A stretch of 64,000 nucleotides of DNA from Owenia fusiformis (taxonomy: Eukaryota; Annelida; Polychaeta; Sabellida; Oweniidae), in the NCBI GenBank assembly GCA_903813345.2, contig CAIIXF020000002.1:27843223-27907222 (forward strand). The letters run 5' to 3'. The notes beneath the pieces were generated by a model. It was not told where the DNA came from, ran no database searches, and saw only the letters and a program-made list of their open reading frames with translations. Made by a program: the position numbers and the translations under genes. Of this stretch, positions 41,618 through 54,480 are shown one piece after another (position 1 is the stretch's first letter; the number at the start of each line of letters is the position of its first letter).

Positions 41618-42470
41618 TATCATACGTTATGGTGACATATTATGTACCGTTCGATGAACAATACCCTAAGCAAAGATCTTATTTATTCAACTTCTGATGG
41701 TAAACTGTTATTTGCTTGATCAAAGCGTAGATCAAACGAATCTGAAGTAATTTTTCATTTTATTTCCTCAATGATTACATGTTGTTAAAACTAAAAAGCA
41801 ACTACTTGAAAAAGGAATCACGAGCTGTCGTTCTTGGTCTCGTTATTTGAGAATTGGAGAAAGTATCATCTTGGATCTTTATGTATTCATTTCCATATGT
41901 TATAGCTGAAGAACGTCATTGCGCTGCGATTTAAATAACCATTTTGATTTTAAGTTGTCCTGAGTTTCAATGTCTTAAGTTTTACAGAACCTTTTATAGT
42001 TCAATTTTATCATGTATCTTTCAAGGCCCCGCTTCTAGCATGAGCACTAAACCAAAGTTCCCGCTGAAAACATGAGGACGCCCCGCGGAAAATCATGAGC
42101 AAGTCTTTCACAAAAATGGAGTGAACCCCGATTATACCCTGCAAATCTTCGACTATTGAAGCCACTTTGATCCACGGTTGTACACTTCAAAGCACGTGCA
42201 ACTGGAATATAATAAGTGATGAAATCATTCGAGTGAAATACAAAAACATTGTCTGCATTGACATTTTCGTGTACTATTTTTTTCTGTATTTCACTAGAAA
42301 TCATTGAATGACGTTTTTATTACATGATCAAGGGATATTTCTAGAAGAAAATTATCCTAGAAAAATCAGGCAGACAACCTTCACACCCCTTAATTTTTTT
42401 CAGTGATGTACTTCAACTTCGATTGAGACAGAAAAAATTAACATTTTCTTAAATAATCAGTTCCTGTGAC
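41618..42470. other. No recognised gene
   Basis: AT-rich. The 85-codon minus-strand frame at 42047-42304 shows no known motif or convincing splice context. Confidence 0.4.
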
Positions 42471-42475
42471 CGGAT

Positions 42476-42930
42476 TCCTTCCTTCTTCCTTCGATTCCTA
42501 GCCCACGTCCTCCCTTCTTCCCATTCTTCCCTTTCTTTTTTCTCACTTTCCTTCCTTACTCCTTTCTTTCCTCCCTTACTCCTTTCTCATTCATTCCTTA
42601 CTCCTTTCTTTCCTTCCTTACTCCTTTCTTCTCTTTCCTTACTCCCTTCCATAATCCATCCATATTCTTTTTCTTTCTGCCATACATTCCTTTCACACTC
42701 CCCTTTCACTTCCTTCAATGCTCCCTTTCTTCCATATTTCCTTTCATACTTCTTTCCCTTCTTCTAAATTCCCTTCTTTCCATACTCTCATCCTTTCTTT
42801 ACTCCCTTCATTCCAGATAGCCTTCATTCCTTCCGTAGGCTACTCCATTCATTCCATACTCTCTTCATACAATTCCCGTCCTTCCTTCCATACTTCCTTC
42901 CTTCAGTAATCCTCCATTCCTTCCATACCA
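42476..42930 (+). repeat. Pyrimidine-rich (CCTT/TTCC) tract
   Basis: About 450 bases of imperfect TTCCTTCCTTACTCC-type repeats, nearly all C and T on the plus strand. It is low complexity and could adopt triplex or other non-B DNA. The open frame inside is a composition artefact. Confidence 0.85.
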
Positions 42931-44204
42931 ATTTTTGGGCCAATTTAAAGAAGGCCATCTGGTGGTTAGTCCAAATCTTTCACGTCAGTCATACATCTGC
43001 TTTGTACTTGAGATGTCAATTACATCTTTGCTCTCTTCTAGGCTATAAGGGACATCATCATGATGATGGTGCAAAAATGTATTGAAAAATTTCAATTTTT
43101 TTATTTTCTAAATCTTTTCAAAATATGCTTAACTTTCAAAAATGTTGATTGTCAAATTAGGTAGAAAAGAAGAATATAATGTGTTTTAGATATCATTGTA
43201 CGATTGTATACGTTTCTATGAGAACTAAAATTTTGAAATGCGTTTTTCTCTGATCCACTTTCATGCATTGATTAGTTAATTTCTCGCTTATTTATTAACT
43301 GATTTTCTAAATCTTTTCTTCAAACAGAGACATATAAAACATGTTTAATATGTCTCTGCTTCAAACGACACGTGGCGTTGAATGCTGCGCATTTAGTGTT
43401 AACAATCGCTTATTAAAACATATTTGTGAGCTCTAAAATCTAGTTTTAAATAAATTCACACTAATGTTTCACATATCACATTTTGATATCATTGGGTAAG
43501 ACTACAATTTAATCCAAAGTGGTTTAAACTTTATATGGGCCCTTTAAGCATGTACTTCATAATTATATAATCCCATCGATTTATAGAGGTCGCGTCAATA
43601 CGAAGTGTTCAATCAGTGTTTATTTTTAGTTTCTTTCGCCAGATGTCACTACTACAGCAGTCGAAAAGTTTTGCACAAACTTTCGAGAAAGGTTTACTAA
43701 CAATTTCTCCATATATCGTCCTCCAAACTCCTAAATTCATCTACTTCAACAAGTTTAAAGGAAGTTGAAAGACAACTTTTAGATACCTGTGCAAGGTAGG
43801 TCATTTGATGTTTTTAAATCAGAAATATTAGACTGAAAACTTTTTCACCAAAAAATCAAATGTTTCAATTTGTATTCATGAAGTTTGTCTAAGAATTAGA
43901 TTTATTTTTGGCAATAAGTCTATGTAGATATATTCGCTGATCTTCTAGCATCTCATTTCTATGGTTTCTGGAAAGCTGTTGTACTTGTTCCAATTGATGA
44001 TTTGCGATCACCGGATGGATTCTATCTTGAAGTGACGTCACAATTAGGTCACTCAGCTTTAGATGTTTGATTTTGAGAGATTATCTTCTATATTTCGTGC
44101 TTTATTGATTTATTTTTCACGAAAGCGTTCTATTTGACTAGATCAACATTCATGGTAAGTGCATACCAAGTCTAAGATCTTACTGACGTGATTTAGATAG
44201 CGGT
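42931..44204. other. No recognised gene
   Basis: AT-rich unique-looking sequence. A short inverted pair, CAGAGACATATAAAACATGT and AATATGTCTCTG, lies at about 43326-43361. No exon was identified. Confidence 0.4.
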
Positions 44205-44243
44205 TAAGCGCCCCCCGATTTTGAAGAAATCGGGGGGCGCTTA
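44205..44243. repeat. Perfect GC-rich hairpin
   Basis: TAAGCGCCCCCCGATTT (44205-44221) pairs perfectly over 17 bases with AAATCGGGGGGCGCTTA (44227-44243) around the 5-base loop TGAAG. It stands out sharply from the AT-rich surroundings. It may be a minimal foldback transposon or a structured RNA element. No neighbouring gene is recognised. Confidence 0.8.
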
Positions 44244-44737
44244 TAGGCATCGATGTTTAGTATAAATTTCACCCAAACTTCGCACATATATAGATATACT
44301 CATGATCTAGTCAAATCGGCATACCTGGTAAATATCCGACCCATGGTTTTCATAAAAGAAACGACAATATTTTTTGCACAAAACTGCCACGTGTCCGCCA
44401 TTTCGTGATTCCATCATGTCTAATATCATTTCTATATGACGTCACACCAATAAGACGAAATACGTGACAACAGTATCCATAAACAAAATTCCTGAATTCT
44501 GATCGCAAAAGGTCAATTGTACAGTTGTTACTTGGGATGAAGTCACTGTTGGAACAGAAGCACAGAATACTTGTTCCGGTATGTGTTTTAGCTTATGAGA
44601 TTCACTGTATATAAACCTTGACAGGGATCCTCGGTGCATATGGGGTACCTTTTTGCATTTTGGTGGGACAATGGAACCAAATTTTAGGATCTGGTATGAG
44701 AATGCCCCCCAAATTACGACTTGAGGTATAGCTTACA

Positions 44738-44917
44738 GGCCCGTAGCCAGAGGGGGAGCTAGGGGAGCAGAAGCTCCCCCCCCTGGCCAGAAATTCTTTC
44801 AAAATCATGCAGTTTTTCACCATTCTGAGAATTTTTCGCATGATTTTTAGCCAAAATTGTGAAAAAGCTCCCCCCCTGGAAAAAAGCTACCCCTCCTGGT
44901 AAAAGCTGGCTACGGGC
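44738..44917. mobile_element. 180-bp MITE with GGCCCGTAGCCAG ends
   Basis: It starts GGCCCGTAGCCAG and ends CTGGCTACGGGC. GCTTACA occurs on both sides as a possible 7-base target duplication. The middle has C-runs and CAAAATCATGCAGTTTTTCA. Related, more diverged copies lie at about 49253-49437, 52096-52220 and 55266-55400. Confidence 0.65.
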
Positions 44918-47114
44918 AAGGCTTACATGTACTATATTTGGTATGGCATTGGTCCTATATTTGGACATTTGGTGTGGTATTGGTCTTATATTTGGATATG
45001 TTGTATGGCTTTTAGGCGTTTCTTTGGTTGATATGAGAACACATGGAAATTTGATTGGTATGGGAATATATTGATATCTGAGGGTTCAGCATAGGACCCC
45101 CGTCTAATTTTGTACGCAGTGAACCACCTGGGGTTTTTAGCAAGAAAAACAGAAATTCTAGATTTGTTTTCTCCTCACTGATTGGTTTTAATTTGAACAG
45201 TTTATGACATCATAGGCACGTTTCCTTACTGACACATCAATACAAACAAATGTGTCATTCTGTTCATTGCCTTTGTAATATTCGTGGTTTAATGCGCCTT
45301 TGATTTACAGTGGATCAGTATTCATGAAACAATTTGGATAAGCAAACTCAACTGATGTCCCCGAGTCATGAAATAAACCACCAGAAAACATCAGAAATAT
45401 TTATTTACTCAATAACATTCACTAGTGATCAGTTTACAGTATATTTAAGTGTAATTGCGTGGCCGTCTCCTCTCCTTTTTCTTGGAAATTTTTTGTCAAA
45501 GAATGAATTTATTTGTTCAAAAGTTTATGCATTATATTATATATTCAGAGGTTATGAAAGTAATTAGATAATCTATTCATTTCAATCATGCTGAGTTAAG
45601 TCAGCCACAGGCTCACCAAAGCTGGTAGACAGGTAGAGCACCGTGAGTCTGTCAAGCGTAAGGGACAGTAAGAATTAGGGCGTCCTCCTTTCAATTAGAT
45701 TAAAAAATGGCAATGGTAAAACATGGGTTTTGCTGCTTTCATGATTTAAAGAGATGTCAAATCGATAGGAATTCATGAGAAAAAACATAAAGCTAAAATT
45801 TGATTCCAAAATTCATGAGACAGTTAAATTGAAAAAACAGTTAAAGTCAGAGACAGTTAAATTGAAAATGTTTGTAGATGTTATCCATTTTGAGATCACA
45901 CCCCTCTTTCAGATCCTGCCTTGATATTTCTATATATCGTTAGTTTGAAAATCAAAAGCTGTTATAAGTTGCAGATATGTGTCTTGTCAATGAAAATTAT
46001 ACATTGATTTTAAGAAAGATTAGCAGCTTTAGATTTAGTAAATTTTCTATTATATTTTTTACAGACAGGGACAGTATGACATTAGCATAAATCTTTTAAG
46101 TCATCTCAAATATTAAGAGGCTAGCGAAGTTAGCCAGTGGGGGCCCATAGTAATTATTGGTTTAATAGTATCCATGTCATTGTGACCCCAGACAAACCCT
46201 GGGATTCAACCCTTAACATGTCAGACAAAAGAGCTAATAATATTTTCTTAACCACCTGAGAGAAACGTTGAACTCGCCTGCATGTAAAATATGCAATTTC
46301 ACGCTTCATTATAGAAAAAGTGAATAGTCTAAGACAGGTATATTGACAATTATAGGTAAAACAGAAGTTCAAAAAGGCTTGACACTTTATTTTGTTTTTA
46401 AATATTAAGGTGAAATATATGAAATAATTCTTACATTAAAGAGAATTGTTTCACTATTTTTATAAGGATTGTTTAGAATTCAAAGGGAGATATAATTACT
46501 GTGTAAATACGATTTGACATCATACACACGATCAAATACAATTTGACATCATACACACGATTTAATTATGTGTCCATATAACATGTTACCTTAACACTAA
46601 ATGATACCGATTTTAACGACTTTGATTCTTTCTTGAAGTGCTCACTTTAAAGTGACACATTATTTATTTCTCGTGTAAAATGACAAAATAAATGATTACT
46701 TCTTCTATATTCTAAGAAAGACTCCGTTTTTCTAAATTTTACAAGGTCTAGTACTAAAATCGGATTTATACTAATTCATAACTGAACTGATTTTCTCCTT
46801 TTCTCTCTAATTTCACTCATTTTCTCTTTGTTTAATTATTATTTTACTGCATTAAATAGGTGAAAATACTTCTTGAGAATGAGATCCTCTCCCATTGATG
46901 AAAGTTACGGTAAACTTTAGGCACTTAACTTAGCACTTGTGTATCAAAGGCACTCAAAGAGTTTTGATATCTCCGCATAATTATTCGTACTAATTTAAAA
47001 AGTTCTGATGACGGATATCTCTAAAAATTAAATTTGTGATTTACCGGACATCGGTTATTCTTTGATCTTGCTGTAAATAGTTACTGTTTATTGTGTTAAA
47101 GGCACGAATGCTGG
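44918..47114. other. No recognised gene
   Basis: AT-rich. Small direct repeats are seen, for example GACATCATACACACGAT at about 46515 and 46548. No coding feature is supported. Confidence 0.4.
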
Positions 47115-47118
47115 TTAA

Positions 47119-47496
47119 CCTCTTGACTACCCAGAATGACGAGATTTCTGGTCACCTCAGAAATGACCTTGAAACCCAGAGGGACGAGGAAATCGGTCAC
47201 AAAATTTCTCACAAAAATTGCTCTTATTTGAACAATTTTCATCCAATTTACACAAAAAATGTTTTAAAACATGTAGAAATGATCTCTGCCATCTAATTTT
47301 ACTAAGTTGAGCATCTAAAGTTGTAAAGGTATGTAGTAAAATGTCAAAGGCATCATGATAAACCATGACATCTCATTTCTTCTCAGCCCTGAGATGGTGA
47401 AACAGAAAAATGCTATGAGTATCAGTATGGTCAAAAGGTGGCAAAAATGAAAAATTCTCTGGTTTTAAGCAAATTTAGAGCCTGGGATTCAAGAAG
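47119..47496. mobile_element. TTAA-flanked MITE with CCTCTTGA ends, copy 1
   Basis: TTAA at 47115-47118 and 47497-47500 brackets a 378-base element with ends CCTCTTGACTACCCAG and the inverse CTGGGATTCAAGAAG. TTAA targets and CC/GG tips suggest a piggyBac-like non-autonomous element. A second copy in the opposite orientation lies at 54737-55026. About 53770-53880 resembles its central CTTCTCAGCC region. Confidence 0.7.
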
Positions 47497-47724
47497 TTAA
47501 CTAGTGAGCTATGAAATGTTCTCTGCAAAAACCCAAATTACATCTATAGGAATAGAAAATTCTTTTTTTTACCATGGCTGTTTTGGGGTCATTTTTTGAT
47601 ACTCAGGCAGCGCAGGATTAACTCCTATGCTAAGGGCTGATGTGAAAAGTCAGTCCACCTAATTTCAAAGGTGACTGCCTGTTCCACATCTATATAGCCT
47701 ATAGGGTACATCTTATGAAATATG

Positions 47725-47905
47725 TCAGGCTCATTGGTACTTGATTCGAGCCTTAACCTGGTTTTATATGATTTTAATGGCACATATTGTTATAGGTATA
47801 TTGTGGATGGTGTTTGGTGTTCGGCATCTGTAACAGCTTCTGTAAAGGCAGTTGGCATCTGTAACAAATGGCAGTTGGTGACATTTTGCATGCTAATGTC
47901 TTGTA
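47725..47905 (+). repeat. Dispersed module, copy 1
   Basis: It contains GTGGATGGTGTTTGGTGTTC, GGCATCTGTAACA and GGTGACATTTTGCATGCTAA. Further same-strand copies are at 48770-48905, 49055-49190 and 50720-50865. No coding content. Confidence 0.55.
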
Positions 47906-48769
47906 TTTTTTATTGTACAAGTCTGAATACTTCGTTCTAATATAAGTCATTTTGAGTTTAAAGTTTTAAGCACAAAGGATGTCTTCTGTAAACTTCAATT
48001 TCATAGATGTTTCCAAGAGTTGGATTTCACAGTTGAAACATCTCATAAAATATGAAAATTTGTCAAAGTTGAATACTACATGTACAAGTCCCTATTAACC
48101 ATGGAGCTATAGTGAATTGCTTCTTTCACAAGAATACGTCTGTCTCGTGTTGTGTTGTGTTCTATAGCTCTATCTTCATCTATGGTAGAGCATGTAATTC
48201 TAACAAGCCTCTTGGTCACGGGGTAATGATATATTGGGTCACTGTATATGTAAAATGTGTCAGATTAAATCAGTGTCACACAAAAACCACATCATTGCTT
48301 TTCTAAGCATTTTAAAGCCAAATAAAAATCTCTTGATCACATTACCAGGAAATCACACTTTAATCCATTGAACACAAAGCAACTACAAAGCGCCAAGATT
48401 ATAAGTCAACTAAGAAGTAAGGACTCCGAGATTAAATAGTTTAGATTTCATGTCATAAAAGGTCTTTGGTCTTGAGATTTAAAAGATTGTTTATTATTGC
48501 ATGCTTTGTTGTTATATTGATTATACAGGGGACTTAGGCTCACAACCAGCGTAAACCAACCTCCCCGCAGTTGAGTCACAGTTCTGTCTGCGTTCATATC
48601 TATGTTATAACTCGGGTATTTGTCCCTGAAGGGGCAAATAAATTGATTTTGTAGTTTCAGTCATCTCAACCATTGAAGATGTTTTCTGTGAACAATTCAT
48701 TTTATTTCGAAACAATATTGAAAATCAGCACTAAAATGGTGAACTGGTAAGCCGATTTTTTTTCCCCAT

Positions 48770-48905
48770 CACAAGTGGTGACATATGATACAGTATCCAA
48801 CTTTTTGCGATGGTCTTAGTGGTTGGCATTCTGTGTTCGGCATCAGTGTAACAAATAGCAGGTGATGACTTTTTGCATGTTAATGGCACCTTGTTTATTT
48901 GCTGT
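48770..48905 (+). repeat. Dispersed module, copy 2
   Basis: It has GTGGTGACATATGATA, TCCAACTTTTTGCGATGG, TGTGTTCGGCATCAGTG and TTTTTGCATGTTAATGGC in the same order as the other copies. Confidence 0.55.
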
Positions 48906-49054
48906 TAAACAAGAAGACAAACAATATAGCACTTTTCATATTGTTATTATTCACCATTGACATTGTTAATATTGGTTTAGAAATGGAGGGACCATTTGAA
49001 GATATTCGTAAACATAAACTGACCATTCAAACAATAGACTTGAAGAAGTCTATA

Positions 49055-49190
49055 GTAAGTAGTGGTGATATATTGTTATAGTCTCCAACTTTTGTGTGGA
49101 TGGTGTTGGTGCTGTTCGGAGTTCAGCATCTGCAACAAATAGCAGGTGGTGACATTTTGCATATTAATGCCTATTGTCTATATTTTGAAT
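49055..49190 (+). repeat. Dispersed module, copy 3
   Basis: It has GTGGTGATATATTGTTATAG, CTCCAACTTTTGTGTGGATG, TCAGCATCTGCAACAAATAG and GGTGACATTTTGCATATTAA, closely matching copy 2 about 285 bases upstream. Confidence 0.55.
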
Positions 49191-49252
49191 TTGAATTTAA
49201 AGATAACTCAGGTTGCAAGCATACTTACTTCATAAATGGGGAGACAACTCAG

Positions 49253-49437
49253 GCCCGTAGCCAGTTTTTTGCCAAGGGGGCTTCATTTTCTAGGGGGGTT
49301 ACTTTTGACAAGTTTGGTCCAATAATGGCCTAAATCAATAAGAAAGTGCTCAGAATGGTGTTTCACTACGTGATTTTGAAAGAAATTTTGGCTGGGGGGT
49401 CTGGGGGGGGGTCTGGGGGCCCTGTAACTAGCATATA
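49253..49437. mobile_element. Diverged copy of the GGCCCGTAGCCAG MITE
   Basis: It starts AGGCCCGTAGCCAG and includes GTGCTCAGAATGGTG and a G-rich tail, with GGGGCCCTGTAACTA at its end. It is related to 44738-44917 by ends and layout. Confidence 0.5.
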
Positions 49438-49861
49438 TATCTTCATATGAACTGAGCATTCAAACATCAGACTTAGATAAATTAATGGTTATTTGTTTAA
49501 AACAATATAACACTTTTTATATTGATATTGACAATGTTCTTTAGTACAATTTAAAGTAATATACCTCTTTTACCAATCAGAAATTCAACTTTACTTAATT
49601 CACATTCAAAAGATCATACATTTGCTTATATCAAATTGTTGACATATTTAAAGGTGAAAAGTCAAGATAAAATCGACCACAACTTGCTGCGGATTCTTAG
49701 GTGTTATGCTTCAATGCTCCAGAAGTATGCAAAACATAAGAAAAACAGGTATCTAAAGGAAAAGTATATCATAAATCAAAGTTCAGTAATTATAACCCCT
49801 GGGAATAAGGATCACACCTTTTTAAAAGTACTCCATAAGATATACCTTACTGTTCATTTGT

Positions 49862-50103
49862 ACAGTTAAACCTGTCTAAGTAGAACACATTTGTTACCTC
49901 TAAAAAGTGTTCCACTTGGGAGGTGTTCCACTTACAGAGGTTAATTTAACATTAAGTTAGTTGGTCTTGGGACTCTGAAGTGTTCCACTAAATGAAGTGT
50001 TCCACTTCTAGAGGTGTTCCACTTCAAGAGGTTTTCTACTTCTAGAGGTTTTCTAACTTCAAGAGGTGTTCTACCTTCAAGAGGTGTTCTACTACTACAG
50101 TGT
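49862..50103 (+). repeat. GAGGTGTTCCACTT iteron array 1
   Basis: After AAACCTGTCTAAGTAGAACA the motif AGGTGTTCCACTT and variants (AAGTGTTCCACTT, AGGTTTTCTACTT, AGGTGTTCTAC) recurs about ten times at spacings near 18 bases. A similar head sequence opens array 2 at 54325, so these are copies of one repeat element. Confidence 0.7.
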
Positions 50104-50719
50104 GATAAAGATTCTTAAAATTTCAAAAATTTTGGGAATTGTCACATCGTTATCTTAAGCTGATGGAATGCAATATCTGTAGGTATGTTAAAAGTACACA
50201 GGTAGAATGCCTTCAAAGGTTTATTATCGTATTTCTCACAGGTGTGCACCAGGTGTATAATAGACAATGATCACAAATATTTGATTTTTATCGCATGAAA
50301 GTGTTGTATTCTTATGGGATAAGCATTTCTCATGTCTCTATTCTACTGAAATACAGCTTTACCAAAAATTGTCTAGGTGGATTAGGCCATTTGGTCAGAC
50401 TGTCTTTTGTACATTTTGTGTCAGATCCTTAAATTCATGATTACATATAGACTCTAAAAGCCAGAACAACCACTGGGGGTTTTGTGAAGCATGTAACTGA
50501 ACTGCCTTATAAATAGGCTCAAATCTGAGCAGTTGTCCCACTTGTCTGCAGCATCCTTAGTCCAAGGGTATTTCACTTCTTTTCATAAGCTCAGTGAAGC
50601 CCTATCTTGTCTTGAAGGGTGGTCTGCAGCTCTGGAGATGAAGCTCTCTTTTAAGAGCACAAATTCAATCAGAATCTTTTTATATCCAAGGGTGGTCCAT
50701 TTATGTTGTTGTTACCACC

Positions 50720-50865
50720 TTAAGTGGTGACATATTCTTATAATCTCTAACTTTTTTGTTGATCGTGTCCGATGGTTGGTGAGTTCTGTGTTTGGATTTC
50801 GGCATCTGAAACAAATGGCAGGAAGTGACATTTTGCATCTTGATGCCTTGTTTATTTCATGGCTT
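50720..50865 (+). repeat. Dispersed module, copy 4
   Basis: It has GTGGTGACATATTCTTATAA, CTCTAACTTTTTTGTTGAT, TTTCGGCATCTGAAACAAAT and GTGACATTTTGCATCTTGAT in the shared order. Confidence 0.55.
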
Positions 50866-50870
50866 TGTAT

Positions 50871-53800
50871 CGTTTTGCATCAGGAATTCAGCCCCTTTTT
50901 AAGAGTTTTCATCTAGTAATTTTTACTTATAGCTCCTGAGCTTAATACATTCAGAAAGTGTTAACTAGAGTCTATTTCAGTAGTGTCTCAATAAGGTAGA
51001 TCAAGGATCAGGCAATTTCTTCAACTTAGAGTAGATCAAATAACGCCATAGTGAAAGAAATTTTTCAAATTAATTAATGATGAAGTGAAAATAGTTAAAT
51101 ATTTACCTTATTCAATATCAAAATTTCACTTCTTTAATTTTAATTATTCCCGTGACTTCAGGGTAAGTATTTCATAATGAAAGGAAATAGATAAAATCTG
51201 CTTCAGACAGGCGTGGATTTATATGAGGGCAATGCTCTGACTTTAACTATTTAGTTGTGCTGTGAGGCCTCAAACTCTTAAAGGTGTCTCACACGCACAG
51301 TTTATGCATTAATTAAACAGGTAAAGTCTCACCAACGCTCAACCGGTCAAGTACATGTCGTGGCCAAATAACTTGTCAAACCGCAAGGAGCAAAAACTTA
51401 AATATTTGCTTAGTGTGAAAACTACAGTAAAGTTTAGTGGATTGATTACTTTACAGCAAATAGGCTTATTATTAATGTATATCCCAGATGTAGGTTTATT
51501 TAACAAATATGTGTCCAGCATCGGGAATAATATGTTTAGAGGCAAATACAGTGTATTTGTTATTGTTATGAAAACGCTTAAATTTTCCTTGACTGTAAAG
51601 ATATTAGTTTGCCTAAAATCTACTGGAATAATCCCCTTTGAACTAAATGGAGCATAATTTCCTTTGAAGTTATTAGGCCCTATTGGTAATTAGGCAGAAA
51701 ATGTTGCTGTATTTTAAACTGGTATCAGTAACAGCTGATCTGGTCAGATTAGTTTCAGTGTGATGAAGCCATGTCAAAAGTATTTAGATTCAGTGACTTT
51801 GTTGGGTCTTTATTTTAATGGTGTGACTGTCCCAGTAAAATCCGACAAAGGAAATGTGGTTGATATTCCATATTTTATTTAATTGGAGTGGATCCAGTAA
51901 AAGTGAAGATGTGTATTATTCTAGAGTCATTCTTAGTGTCTGAAACTCATTTTTGTATATTGCATTTCTAGTTTTTATCACTAAGTTAATGTGGTAGAAA
52001 CAAGACCATTGGGCTCCCTATTGAACTACTGCCCCTGTTGAGAATTTGTAAATGCTCAGGTTTATACCGGGGGGGGGGGGGGGGTGCGAGCAGGACCTCT
52101 ATCTGGACCTCTATCTACATTCTTTCAAAATCATGCAGTTTTCAGCATTCTGAGTCCAAAATCGTCAAATCCCCTGGAATTTTTGAAAATATGAACCAAA
52201 AGTTGGCTACTGGCCTGATGCTGCATATAAAATCTGAAGACTGCTCAGATTTGAACATATTTAAGGACAACTCAGTTACAAGCTTGACAAATCCTCATGT
52301 TTTTCTGCCTTGTGTAAGGGATTAAAAAATAGGGATAATTTGGCTGAAAAATTGGGATATTTTAACTGACACATTGGGATACTTTTACTAGTTCTGGAGA
52401 TTTTCTTAATCAGAGAACATAAACCTAGAAATCTGTATCATGTTGGTGTTAAGACCAGCCTCATTGCATTGATACATTTACGCTTGTGATGAATCTCGTT
52501 TATGAAAAATGTAATTTGTAGAACATTTCATAGCCAGACCTCGAGATATGGAAGAGACAATCTATAGTTTAAATGGTTTTGTATGGAATTACACGATCGA
52601 AGCATTAAAGCCCATCCTAGAATGTATCAAGAGATAAAACTTGTGTTTTTTGAAATAAAGCCTGATAAAAATTGATCTGAAGGAGGATGTTATACCCACC
52701 TAAGTTTGAACCCTGTAAACATTTCCAGCATGTCATTGAAATATTCTTTATCATTGTGGTTAGAAACCATGAACATGTATATTGCTTTTTAAAGTCCCTG
52801 TTATTTAGAAAAGGCCATAAACAAGCAGGTATCTAGATTAGGCAGAATACAATATATTCAGTATGTTTGGAATAGCATGGTAAACCAAGGCAAACAATAT
52901 CATCTTACTAATGGTGAGTTGTTTTAACTTTGAGTCAACAGGTCCAATAACGTTTTTTATTTTTTATAATTTTATGTTGTTTATGTTCTGAGATTCTGAT
53001 GGTTCATTGTGTTTTATGTTAGTTTCTTTTATTTTGATGTATGAAGTGTTGAAAACTATGATCAGGTGATATTTTTATGTTAGGTTGAACATCTCTGGCA
53101 GTTCAATGTAAATTCTTCCATTCAACAGTAACCGATTTATTTTGGTGTCTGACGCAGATGTATTTCCTTCCAGTTAATATTCCATACCCAAAATTTCCTA
53201 TTTTGTTCATAAAATGTAAAAAATTTCTAGACTTGAGTCTTTTTGCATGATTCATAATTCTTCTTTGTCATTTCTCTAAATGCACAGTGTACCATACCAG
53301 TTTCCTTGTTTTTTCTTGGGAGATAACGCAACATATTTTTGAGATGTTTTTAAGGGGTCCCCTATCTTCAGTGTTTTTCTCTTTGGAGAGTAAACCTAAT
53401 AATAAATGTTGGACGTTCATCTTTTTCTATCTTTACCGAAATAAGTGCATCTTTCATTCATGCTATTTCTCAATTTAGAGAAACAAGATATAAAAGTTAT
53501 GAAACCAGTGGATTGCTCTTATTTTACTTATGTTCTCTTTTCAAATGATTTCTTTCATTCTAAGAATTAAAAATATGGATTAGGCAGTTTTCACCATCTC
53601 ATTCACTCAATTTCCAAAAAGTAAGAATACATGATACAGGTATATTTATCTAATGAATTTCAGTATGGCCATAGAAATTCCTGCATTTTTGAGTCCATCT
53701 TTACAAAATGCTTGAGAGTGATTCTTAGGGATACTCCAGGCTTTAGACCCCACAATCATAACGATAAACGATGACATCTCATATCTTCTCAGCCGTGTTA

Positions 53801-53886
53801 TGCCATGATATTATCATGGGGAGGAATTCTCCAATCCAAGATTGTCTGTAAAACAGAAAGATGCCACCAGTATCAGAATGCTCCAT
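50871..53886. other. No recognised gene
   Basis: AT-rich stretch. A run of about 20 G lies at 52069-52084 (a likely sequencing or assembly weak point). A diverged copy of the GGCCCGTAGCCAG-type MITE, with TCATGCAGTTTTCAGCATT, lies at about 52096-52220. Several short open frames have no domain or splice support. Confidence 0.4.
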
Positions 53887-54080
53887 CAGTGATCTCCCCA
53901 GCGGGTGTAGCACCCACCTGAGATTTTAAAAATAGGCTTGCACCCACCTGAAATTCCATTTGCACCCACTTGAAAATGAGAAAAATCATGAAAAATGGGC
54001 ATATTTTGACCAATTTTGGTCTGAATTGTGAAAATGAGAATTTTTCACCCACTTGAGAAAAAATCCTTTGGAGATCACTG
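53887..54080. mobile_element. MITE with CAGTGATCTCC ends
   Basis: CAGTGATCTCCCCAGCGG at left and TTTGGAGATCACTG at right are inverted matches of 11 bases. Inside, CACCCACCTGA or CACCCACTTGA occurs four times. This is a small non-autonomous TIR element without coding content. Confidence 0.6.
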
Positions 54081-54324
54081 TCTATGATAGATTTCTTGCA
54101 GGATTTATATGAGTTCAAGAAATCAATGTTTGTGCTTACCAAGTAGAATCTATTTTAATTTTGCAACCTGGCTAATTCTTTATTTCCAGTATACAATATG
54201 TTTTCCTTTGTTATTTTGAAATACATATATTTTCAAAAATCTTCTAATTGAAATAACAAATATTCTTATGTGGCAAATTTGCGAGATTGATCAATATCAA
54301 ATTATACCAGCTTACAGTCTACTG

Positions 54325-54480
54325 TACAGTAAAACCTGTTTAAGTGGAACACCTTTGTTACCTCCAAAAGGTGTTCCAATTGGGAGGTGTTCCACTTACA
54401 AAATGTGTTCCACCAACAGAGGTGTTCTACTTCTATAGGTGTTATACTCTTAACAGGTTCCACTATATACAGTAAAATTT
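54325..54480 (+). repeat. GAGGTGTTCCACTT iteron array 2
   Basis: It begins AAAACCTGTTTAAGTGGAAC, then TTTGTTACCTCCAAAAGGTG, GGAGGTGTTCCACTTACA, and AGAGGTGTTCTACTTCTA. Its head matches array 1 base for base over long stretches. A fragment at about 55395-55495 carries four more motifs. Confidence 0.7.

Noticed and set aside
52069-52084. G homopolymer as a possible G-quadruplex signal
   Set aside because: A single uninterrupted G-run is more likely a sequencing or assembly weak spot, and nothing nearby suggests function.
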